A stretch of DNA of 64,000 bases. Origin: Actinomycetales bacterium UBA1383. GTDB lineage: Bacteria; Actinomycetota; Actinomycetes; Actinomycetales; Actinomycetaceae. The stretch is from NCBI GenBank assembly GCA_002305415.1, contig DBQX01000083.1, forward strand, positions 1 through 64,000. The letters are read 5' to 3'. The notes under the pieces are model-generated. The model had not been told where the DNA came from. It did no database searches and saw nothing but the letters and a program-made list of their open reading frames with translations. This document shows, piece by piece, positions 1 to 7,220 of the stretch (its first letter is position 1; the number at the start of each line of letters is the position of its first letter). Position numbers and translations under genes: made by a program.

Positions 1-214
1 CTGTTGAGATATCAAACAACAAGCCCGATCCGATGCGGATCACTCATCAGCGACGAGCGATCCGATCTGGGGCAACCGCTCCATCTTACGGATAGCCCGA
101 CCGATTGTCAATCGTGCGAACCATCCTCTGGCTCCGGGCCCGTTCGCGATTCGGTGTTCACCTGCATCCCGAGCGGGCTCCACGAGACTACAAACGGGCT
201 GGAGCCGCAGTCAA

Positions 215-236
215 ACCGCCACCGTGTGGTGGCGGT
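215..236 (-). terminator. Hairpin terminator after gatB
   Basis: A perfect 8-bp inverted repeat (ACCGCCAC / GTGGCGGT, extendable by one inner C-G pair) lies about 28 nt past the gatB stop. Read on the minus strand the stem is followed by TTTGA, a short U stretch. It is a plausible intrinsic terminator for the gatCAB operon. The rest of 1-264 shows no supported gene. Confidence 0.6.
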
Positions 237-264
237 CACTCCGTGCTCCGGCCAGCGGGGCGTC

Positions 265-1758
265 CTATCCCACTCCGAGTCGTTCGGCGATGAGGGAACG
301 CACGCGAGCGGCGTCCGCCTGTCCGCCCGTGGCCTTCATGACCGCCCCGACGAGGGCGCCGATCGCCTGGACACGACCGGCCCGTACGCTATCGGCCACA
401 CTGGGATGTGTCTGGATGGCGTGGTCCACCGCGCTCACCAACGCGGCGTCGTCGGACATCACCCTGAGCCCACGCGACGCCATCACATCGGCCGGATCGC
501 CCTCCCCACCGAGAACGCCGTCCAGCACCTGGCGGGCGAGCCTGTCGGTGAGCTGCCCATCTGCCACCAGAGAGGCAAGTTCCGCCACCTGACTCGGCGA
601 GATCGGCAGAGCCTCGAGTTCGAGCCCCGCGGCGTTGGCCGCGCGCGACAACTCTCCCATCCACCACTTCCGCGCTGCGCTCGGGGTGGCCCCCGCGTCC
701 ACCGTCCGGGCCACGAGCTCGAGCGCCCCGGCATTGACGACGTCGCGCACCTCCCGGTCACTGAATCCCCACGCGGCGCCGAGTCGCCGCCGTCTGGCGG
801 CGGGGAGTTCCGGCAGGGATTCGCGCAACCGGTCCACCCACTGCCGATCGGGCACGATCGGCATGAGATCCGGCTCCGGGAAGTAGCGGTAGTCCTCGGC
901 GTCCGACTTCTCCCGTCCCGGTGAGGTCGTCCCCGTGTCCTCGTGCCAGTGCCGAGTCTCCTGGACCACCAGGCCGCCGGCCTCGATCACGGCGGCCTGC
1001 CGCACGATCTCGTGGGCGACGGCGCCCTCGATCGAGCGGAACGAGTTCACGTTCTTCGTCTCAGTCCTGGTCCCGAAGGGGTCCGCCGGGCTCGGCCGGA
1101 TGGACACATTGATGTCGGCACGCATGTTGCCGCGCTCCATCCGCGCATCGGACACCCCGAGGGCCCGGAAGATGTCACGCAGAGTCTGCACGTAGGCGCG
1201 CGCCACCTCAGGCGCCCTCGCACCCGCCCCGGTGATTGGCTTCGTGACGATCTCCACCAGGGGAACCCCTGCGCGGTTGTAGTCGACGAGTGCGTGGACC
1301 GCACCGTGGATGCGCCCCGTCTCGCCACCGACGTGTGTGTTCTTGCCCGCGTCCTCCTCCATGTGGGCGCGTTCGATCTCGACCCGGAAGACTGCACCGT
1401 CATCGAGCTCGATGTCGAGATGGCCATCGCGTGCGATCGGTTCGTCGTACTGCGACGTCTGGAAGTTCTTCGGCATGTCCGGATAGAAGTAGTTCTTGCG
1501 CGCGAACCGGCTCGATGCGGCGATCTCGCAGTTCAACGCCAGACCGATCCGGATCGCGGATTCGACCGCCTCACGGTTGGGGACCGGCAGGGTGCCGGGC
1601 AGTCCGAGCGACACGGGCGTCGTCTGGGTATTTGGCGGCGCCCCGAAGCCGACCGGGGCGCCGTCGAACATCTTCGTCCGGGTCCCGAGCTCGATGTGCA
1701 CCTCGATTCCGAGGACCGGATCCCATCGCGCGACGGTTTCGGCGTACTCAGCGCTCAC
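265..1758 (-). CDS. gatB: Aspartyl/glutamyl-tRNA amidotransferase subunit B
   Basis: Subunit B of the GatCAB transamidosome, which converts mischarged Glu-tRNA(Gln) or Asp-tRNA(Asn) to the amidated form. The 497-residue protein has the usual N-terminal cradle beginning VLGIEVHIEL, the family signature RKNYFYPDMPKNFQTSQYD near residues 87-105, and a helical GatB/YqeY-type tail that binds tRNA. The start is a GTG that lies inside gatA: the two frames overlap by 11 nt, so translation is probably coupled. The gene is last in gatC-gatA-gatB and is followed by a hairpin terminator. Length and motifs are typical for the family. Confidence 0.97.
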   Translation of the reverse strand: MSAEYAETVARWDPVLGIEVHIELGTRTKMFDGAPVGFGAPPNTQTTPVSLGLPGTLPVPNREAVESAIRIGLALNCEIAASSRFARKNYFYPDMPKNFQTSQYDEPIARDGHLDIELDDGAVFRVEIERAHMEEDAGKNTHVGGETGRIHGAVHALVDYNRAGVPLVEIVTKPITGAGARAPEVARAYVQTLRDIFRALGVSDARMERGNMRADINVSIRPSPADPFGTRTETKNVNSFRSIEGAVAHEIVRQAAVIEAGGLVVQETRHWHEDTGTTSPGREKSDAEDYRYFPEPDLMPIVPDRQWVDRLRESLPELPAARRRRLGAAWGFSDREVRDVVNAGALELVARTVDAGATPSAARKWWMGELSRAANAAGLELEALPISPSQVAELASLVADGQLTDRLARQVLDGVLGGEGDPADVMASRGLRVMSDDAALVSAVDHAIQTHPSVADSVRAGRVQAIGALVGAVMKATGGQADAARVRSLIAERLGVG

Positions 1759-3256
1759 TGGCGCCTCCCATCAGGTGGACGTCGAGCAGGGAGCCCCCCC
1801 AGGCGGACTTCAGTGCCCTCTCCAGGACGCCGCCGACCTCGTACAACCGGGTATCGGCCCGCGCGGGAGCCAGAATCTGGAATCCCACCGGCAGCCCGTC
1901 CCCACTCACCCCGGAGGGGAGGGACATTCCCGGAATGCCGGCGAGGTTGGCGGGGATGGTGGCGACGTCGCTGAGGTACATCGCGAGTGGGTCGTCGAGT
2001 TTCTCCCCGAAGCGGAACGCCGTGGTCGGTGTGGTCGGAGAGACAAGGACGTCCGCCCTTTCGAAGGCTGCGGCGAAGTCGCGCTGGATGAGTGTGCGCA
2101 CCTTCTGGGCGGACCCGTAGTAGGCGTCGTAGTAGCCCGCCGACAGCGCGTGGGTCCCCAGGATGATGCGCCGCTTCACCTCGGCTCCGAATCCGGCACC
2201 CCGCGTGGCCGCCATCACCCTCTCGGCGGTGACCTCGCCGTCGTCGGGTTCGACGCGCAGCCCGTAACGCATCCCGTCGAAGCGGGCGAGGTTCGACGAG
2301 GCCTCAGCGGGGAGGATCAGGTAGTAGGCAGCGAGCGCGTAGTCGAAGGACGGGCAGGAGACCTCGAGGAGCTCGGCGCCAAGGCCCGCCAGCACCTCCA
2401 GGGCCTGCTCGAAGGAGGCCCGCACACCGTCCTGGTACCCGTGCCCGCCCAGTTCCCTGACCACTCCGATGCGCATGCCGCGCACGTCGCCCGACCGAGC
2501 CGCCGAGACGAAACCGGCCACCGGATCAGGCAGCGACGTGGAGTCGTGGGGATCGTGGCCCGCCAGGACCTCGTGCAGCATCGCGGCGTCCTCCACGGAC
2601 CGCGCGACCGGACCGATCTGGTCCAGGGAGGAGGCGAGCGCGATGAGGCCGTACCGTGACACCCCGCCGTACGTCGGCTTGACGCCAACCGTCCCGGTCA
2701 CCGCAGCCGGCTGGCGGATCGATCCCCCGGTGTCCGAGCCGATCGCGAGCGGCGCCGCGAAGGACGCCACCGCCGCCGCCGACCCTCCGCCGGAGCCACC
2801 CGGGATACGTCCGACGTCCCACGGATTGCGGGTGGGACCATAAGCCGAGTGCTCCGTGGATGAGCCCATGGCGAACTCGTCGAGGTTGGTCTTCCCGAGA
2901 ATCGGCATGCCCGCCGCGCGCAGCCTCGAGACAACGGTGGCGTCATACGGCGGGATCCAGCCGGCCAGGATTCGCGAGGCCGCCGTCGTCTCAAGACCCC
3001 TCGTCACGACGTTGTCCTTGACAGCGATGGGCACCCCCGCGAGCGGCGGCAGTTCCTCGCCCTGCGCGCGCGCAGCGTCCACCCTCCTCGCGGCCGCGAG
3101 GGCCTCCTCGGGACTGGTGCGGAGGAACGCGTGGAGGGTCGTGTCGACGGCGGCGATGCGGTCAAGGTGCGCGCGGGTGACCTCGACGCTCGAGGCCTCC
3201 CGGGACCGCAGGGTGTTCGCCAGTTCGGCCGCGGAGAGCCGGGTCAGGTCCGTCAC
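1748..3256 (-). CDS. gatA: Aspartyl/glutamyl-tRNA amidotransferase subunit A (amidase)
   Basis: Glutamine amidotransferase subunit of GatCAB that releases ammonia for tRNA-dependent amidation. The 502-residue protein carries the amidase signature: a catalytic Lys in GVPIAVKDNV near residue 80, and the Gly/Ser-rich stretch IPGGSGGGSAAAV followed by GSDTGGSIRQPA, which supplies the Ser-cisSer residues. The start GTG overlaps the gatC stop in a GTGA arrangement, and the 3' end overlaps gatB by 11 nt, so all three genes are translationally linked. Confidence 0.97.
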   Translation of the reverse strand: MTDLTRLSAAELANTLRSREASSVEVTRAHLDRIAAVDTTLHAFLRTSPEEALAAARRVDAARAQGEELPPLAGVPIAVKDNVVTRGLETTAASRILAGWIPPYDATVVSRLRAAGMPILGKTNLDEFAMGSSTEHSAYGPTRNPWDVGRIPGGSGGGSAAAVASFAAPLAIGSDTGGSIRQPAAVTGTVGVKPTYGGVSRYGLIALASSLDQIGPVARSVEDAAMLHEVLAGHDPHDSTSLPDPVAGFVSAARSGDVRGMRIGVVRELGGHGYQDGVRASFEQALEVLAGLGAELLEVSCPSFDYALAAYYLILPAEASSNLARFDGMRYGLRVEPDDGEVTAERVMAATRGAGFGAEVKRRIILGTHALSAGYYDAYYGSAQKVRTLIQRDFAAAFERADVLVSPTTPTTAFRFGEKLDDPLAMYLSDVATIPANLAGIPGMSLPSGVSGDGLPVGFQILAPARADTRLYEVGGVLERALKSAWGGSLLDVHLMGGASER

Positions 3257-3552
3257 GCGTCCTCCCCCAGGATCTGCGGTACCACGAAGTAGCCGTCCTC
3301 CGCTTCGGGCGCGGCGGCGAGGACCTCGGCGGCGGGGAGCGGGACGACCGGAACGTCGTCACGCATCACGTTGGCCATCGGAATCGGGTGGGACGTCGCC
3401 GGGACGTCCGGCGTGGCCACCTCGCTCACGCGCGCGACAGCGCCCGCGATGACCGAGAGCTCACCAGCGAGCCGGTCGATCTCGGCCTCGGTGAGATCGA
3501 TGCGGGCGAGGGCAGCCACCCGCACCACCTCCTGACGGGAAATCGTGGACAT
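3253..3552 (-). CDS. gatC: Aspartyl/glutamyl-tRNA amidotransferase subunit C
   Basis: Small 99-residue subunit that clamps GatA to GatB. The N-terminal helix pattern ISRQEVVRVAALARIDLTEAEI and the later DVPATSHP/MANVMRDDVP region are typical of GatC. It is the first gene of the operon. No ribosome-binding site precedes the ATG; instead a TAGACT hexamer lies exactly 7 nt upstream, so the transcript probably starts at the ATG (leaderless). The gene diverges from the phospholipase D gene, which has the same arrangement. Confidence 0.95.
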   Translation of the reverse strand: MSTISRQEVVRVAALARIDLTEAEIDRLAGELSVIAGAVARVSEVATPDVPATSHPIPMANVMRDDVPVVPLPAAEVLAAAPEAEDGYFVVPQILGEDA

Positions 3553-3559
3553 GCGCGCA

Positions 3560-3565
3560 AGTCTA
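3560..3565 (-). promoter_or_regulatory. -10 box for leaderless gatC
   Basis: TAGACT on the minus strand, then 7 nt, then the gatC ATG. No convincing -35 is visible. No Shine-Dalgarno sequence is possible in the predicted transcript. Confidence 0.55.
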
Positions 3566-3614
3566 GTTGGGGGCGAGAGGAGCCCGGCGGCGGGTCCGGC
3601 GGCTGGTGGCAGGC

Positions 3615-3620
3615 TAGATT
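3615..3620 (+). promoter_or_regulatory. -10 box for leaderless phospholipase D gene
   Basis: TAGATT is followed by 6 nt and then the ATG at 3627. Together with the box at 3560-3565 it forms back-to-back promoters in a 74-bp gap. Confidence 0.55.
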
Positions 3621-3626
3621 TGGTGG

Positions 3627-4874
3627 ATGATCCTCTCCCCGGCGCGCAGGCGCCTGGTCTCCCGTGCGGCGACGTACGGGATCGCCGGCGCCGTCGCCCT
3701 CCAATTGGGGATGGCAGCCGTGCTCGTCGTGGTCGACGCCGTCAGGAAGAGACGCAGCCCCCCGAGCGGATACTTCCCGCGACGGAGCCCGGGAGTCGTG
3801 CACGCCCACGAGAGCACGCTGAGCGTGTTCACCGATGGCGACGAACTGTACGCCGCCATGATGCGGGACATCCGGGGCGCGACCGAGTCGATCTACTTCG
3901 AGACCTACATCTGGAAGGGCGACGACGTCGGCGAGGCGTTCAAGTCGGAGCTCACGGCGGCGGCCCATCGGGGCGTGAGGGTCCATGTCATCTACGACAC
4001 CTTCGCCAACCTCGTCGTCCCCCGCGCCTTCAAGGACTTCGACCCCGCCCTCGAGGTACTCCCCTTCGGATTGATCAACGGGCGATCGCCCCTCTCGCCA
4101 CGCACCTACGCGCGCGACCACCGCAAGCTGCTGGTCGTGGACGAGCGCATCGGTTACGTGGGGGGGTACAACATCGGACGGCGGTACGCCGACAGCTGGC
4201 GCGACACGCACCTGCGGATCGAGGGTCCGGCGGTCTGGGAACTCTCCAATGCGTTCGTCGACTTCTGGAACTACTACAAGAGGCGGTCCGACCCCGAGCT
4301 CCCGGACCTCGGCGCACGAAGGTGGGATGCGCGCATCCGGGCCGCCCTCAACCTGCCGAACCGGTGGCTGTTTCCCGTCCGGGGCCTCTACATCGACGGG
4401 ATCGAACGAGCCGTCTCCCGGGTCGCGATCACCCAGGGGTACTTCCTCCCGGACCAGGAGATCGCCTCGGCGCTCCTCCGTGCCGTGAAACGGGGAGTCG
4501 AGGTTCGCGTCCTGATTCCCGAGGTGTCGAACCACGTCATCGCCGACTGGGTGTCGCGCGGTGACTACGACCGCCTCCTGCGCGGCGGTGTGCGCATCTT
4601 CCTCTTCCAGCACGCCATGGTGCATGCGAAGACAGCCACAGTCGACGGACGCTGGACCACGATCGGCACCACGAACATCGACCGGCTGTCCCTGACCGGG
4701 AACTTCGAGATCAACCTCGAGATCTACGACGAGGGGCTCGCCCATGTGATGGAGGAGATCTTCGAGACCGACCTCACGAACGCGCGGGAACTGACGCTTG
4801 ACGAGTGGGACGCACGGCCCTGGTACCACAGGGTCGCCGAGCGTGTGGTGCACCCCTTGGGGCCGCTCCTCTGA
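3627..4874 (+). CDS. Phospholipase D-family cardiolipin synthase-like protein
   Basis: The 415-residue protein has two HKD motifs, HRKLLVVD (His165, Lys167, Asp172) and HAKTATVD (His333, Lys335, Asp340), each followed by the expected Gly/Asn stretch (GGYN; GTTNID). One hydrophobic segment at about residues 12-34 should anchor it to the membrane. The layout matches bacterial cardiolipin synthases, which condense phosphatidyl groups on phosphatidylglycerol, although other phospholipase D-type phosphatidyltransferases share it. It stands alone, converges on ligA with a 27-bp gap, and appears to be transcribed without a leader. Confidence 0.88.
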   Translation: MILSPARRRLVSRAATYGIAGAVALQLGMAAVLVVVDAVRKRRSPPSGYFPRRSPGVVHAHESTLSVFTDGDELYAAMMRDIRGATESIYFETYIWKGDDVGEAFKSELTAAAHRGVRVHVIYDTFANLVVPRAFKDFDPALEVLPFGLINGRSPLSPRTYARDHRKLLVVDERIGYVGGYNIGRRYADSWRDTHLRIEGPAVWELSNAFVDFWNYYKRRSDPELPDLGARRWDARIRAALNLPNRWLFPVRGLYIDGIERAVSRVAITQGYFLPDQEIASALLRAVKRGVEVRVLIPEVSNHVIADWVSRGDYDRLLRGGVRIFLFQHAMVHAKTATVDGRWTTIGTTNIDRLSLTGNFEINLEIYDEGLAHVMEEIFETDLTNARELTLDEWDARPWYHRVAERVVHPLGPLL

Positions 4875-4901
4875 CAGCCGTCTGCTCCGGGCCTGCGACT
4901 G

Positions 4902-7109
4902 TCACGAGCTGGTCGACACGCCGACCGGCCCGTCGGCCAGGAGGCGGGCGAAGGTCTCCTCGTCGAGGACCGGGATCCCCAGTTGGCGAGCGCGGGCCTC
5001 CTTGGAGCCGGCGTTGCGGCCGGCGACGACGTAGTCCGTCCTCCGCGAGACGGAGCCGGCCGCCCGCCCGCCCCTCTCGACGACGGCGTGCTCCGCAGCC
5101 TCACGCGTGTAGCCGTCAAGCGTGCCGGTCACCACGATCGTGAGCCCCTCGAGCGTGCGGCGCACCTCGTGACGAACCTGGCTGGCGTCCGCGAAGGTCA
5201 CCCCGGCCCGACGCCAGGCGGCGATGATCCGCTGGTGCCAATCGACCTCGAGCCAGTCCCGGATCGAACGCGCGATGACCGGGCCGACCCCCTCGGTCTC
5301 CGCGAGTTCGTCCACGGACGCGGCCTCGATGGCCTCGAGCGTCCGGAACCGGTCGGCCAGCGCCCGCGCCGCGGTCGGACCCACGTGTCGAATCGAGAGT
5401 GCGACCAGGAATCGCCACAGGGGGCGCTGCGTGGCGGCGGCGACCTGGTCGAGCATCCTCCGTGTGTTGGCGGTCGGCGTGGAGGGACGCAGGACTGTCC
5501 CGTCGCGTCGCCGCTGCTCGTTGGTCCAGAAGAAGAGGACCTGCTCCCACTCACCGGTCGGCTGGCCATCCCTCCTCCGCTCACGCCAGACCCGCACGTG
5601 GGCAAGGTCCTCCGCCGTGAGGTCGAACAGGCCCGCCTCGTTGCGCAGGACAGGGGTCTGGGGGGCGGGCATCGGCTCCACGCCCGTCACGAACTCCCGG
5701 TTCGCCTCGGGGTTGGTGAGCGCCAACGCGGTCTCGTCCCCCAGCGATTCGATGTCGAGCGCACCGCGCGAGGCGATGTGGGCGAGGCGCTCCGTGATCT
5801 GGGCAGGGCAGGACTCCGCGTTCGGACAGCGCAGGTCGACGTCGCCCTCCTTCGCCGGCGCGAGCGCCGTCCCGCACGACGGGCAGTGGGTCGGCATCAC
5901 GAACTCGCGTTCCGTGCCATCCCGCAGGGCGACCACGGGCGCCACGATCTCCGGGATGACGTCTCCGGCCTTCCGCAGCACCACGACGTCGCCGATCAGG
6001 ACGCCCTTGCGCCTGACCTCGGACTGGTTGTGGAGGGTCGCCATCGACACCGTCGACCCGGAGACGCGCACCGGTTCCATCACGCCGAAGGGCGTCACCC
6101 GCCCTGTCCGCCCCACGTGCGTCCGGATGTCGAGAAGTCGGGTGTTCACCTCCTCGGGAGGGTACTTGTAGGCGGCAGCCCACCGTGGGGCTCGGGAGGT
6201 CGCCCCCATCGCCGCCTGGAGTGAACGATCGTCGACCTTGACGACGATCCCGTCGATCTCGTGCTCGACGTCGTGCCGATGGTCGGCATAGTAGGCAATC
6301 ATGCCCTCCACCTCGTCCAGCGTCGGGGCGAGGACGGTGTGGGGCGACACCGGGACCCCCCACGAACGGAGCATTCCGTACAGCTCCCACTGGGACTGCG
6401 GCGCCGGTCCCTCCATCATGAGCGCGCCCACGCCGTGGGCCACCATGGCCAGCGGACGCGAGGCAGTGACGCGGGGGTCCTTCTGCCGTAGGGAACCGGC
6501 CGCCGCGTTCCTGGGGTTGGCGAAAGGAGCTCTCCCCGACTCCACCAGGGAGGCGTTCAGCTGCTCGAACGCGGCGACCGGGAAGAAGACCTCGCCCCTC
6601 ACCTCGACCAGGTCCGGCACCTCGCCGCTGAGTACCTGCGGGATGTCCCGGATGGTCCGGACGTTCTGGGTGACGTCCTCGCCAACCCGGCCGTCCCCGC
6701 GGGTCGCGGCACGGACGAGCCGTCCCGCCTCGTACACCAGACTGACCGCCAGCCCGTCGACCTTCAACTCGGCCGTCATGGCGACCTCGGGAAGGCCCGC
6801 GGCACCGCGGACTCGCGTGACCCACTGCCGCAGCTCGTCGAGGGAGAAGACGTCGTCGAGGCTCAGCATGCGCTCCAGGTGCGTGACGGGTGCGAACTCC
6901 GACGCGCGCCAGCCACCGACCCGCCGCGTCGGCGAGTCCGCGGACTGCAGCTCCGGATACTGCCGCTCGATCGCCTCGAGTTCCCGCATCGCCGAGTCGT
7001 ACTCGGCGTCCGAGATCGTGGGGGCGTCACGCACATAGTAGTTGAACTGTGCATCGTCGATCAGCGACGCCAGTTCCGTCCAGCGCTCACGAGCCTTGCT
7101 CAGGTCCAT
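4902..7109 (-). CDS. ligA: NAD-dependent DNA ligase
   Basis: The essential ligase that seals nicks in replication and repair using NAD+. The 735-residue protein shows in order the Ia domain (YYVRDAPTISDAEYD), the adenylation motif ELKVDG with AMP-accepting Lys116, the OB fold, a four-Cys zinc finger (CPSCG ... CPNAESCPAQ), helix-hairpin-helix repeats (VGPTAARALADRF, GVGPVIARS) and a C-terminal BRCT domain (LTIVVTGTLDGYTREAA). The frame stays open upstream of 7109, but homology begins at MDLSKARERW. The ATG there lies 6 nt after CAAGAT, fitting the leaderless pattern seen at neighbouring genes. Confidence 0.97.
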   Translation of the reverse strand: MDLSKARERWTELASLIDDAQFNYYVRDAPTISDAEYDSAMRELEAIERQYPELQSADSPTRRVGGWRASEFAPVTHLERMLSLDDVFSLDELRQWVTRVRGAAGLPEVAMTAELKVDGLAVSLVYEAGRLVRAATRGDGRVGEDVTQNVRTIRDIPQVLSGEVPDLVEVRGEVFFPVAAFEQLNASLVESGRAPFANPRNAAAGSLRQKDPRVTASRPLAMVAHGVGALMMEGPAPQSQWELYGMLRSWGVPVSPHTVLAPTLDEVEGMIAYYADHRHDVEHEIDGIVVKVDDRSLQAAMGATSRAPRWAAAYKYPPEEVNTRLLDIRTHVGRTGRVTPFGVMEPVRVSGSTVSMATLHNQSEVRRKGVLIGDVVVLRKAGDVIPEIVAPVVALRDGTEREFVMPTHCPSCGTALAPAKEGDVDLRCPNAESCPAQITERLAHIASRGALDIESLGDETALALTNPEANREFVTGVEPMPAPQTPVLRNEAGLFDLTAEDLAHVRVWRERRRDGQPTGEWEQVLFFWTNEQRRRDGTVLRPSTPTANTRRMLDQVAAATQRPLWRFLVALSIRHVGPTAARALADRFRTLEAIEAASVDELAETEGVGPVIARSIRDWLEVDWHQRIIAAWRRAGVTFADASQVRHEVRRTLEGLTIVVTGTLDGYTREAAEHAVVERGGRAAGSVSRRTDYVVAGRNAGSKEARARQLGIPVLDEETFARLLADGPVGVSTSS

Positions 7110-7115
7110 TCCCCC

Positions 7116-7121
7116 ATCTTG
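7116..7121 (-). promoter_or_regulatory. Possible -10 box for ligA
   Basis: CAAGAT on the minus strand, 6 nt before the ATG at 7109. It is weaker than TANNNT, but the spacing is the same as at other genes in the window. Confidence 0.35.
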
Positions 7122-7220
7122 GCAGGCACCACCGACAGGACGGAGGTGGCGGACGATGTGACCGCGCGGTTGTGCACAGGCCACCGGGTCCGCGCAGGCC
7201 GGAGTGCTTGACTGGCGATC

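Noticed and set aside
1..264. Open frames in the first 264 bp as genes
   Set aside because: They run antisense into gatB or are short, with no start signal or motif; only the hairpin at 215-236 is supported.
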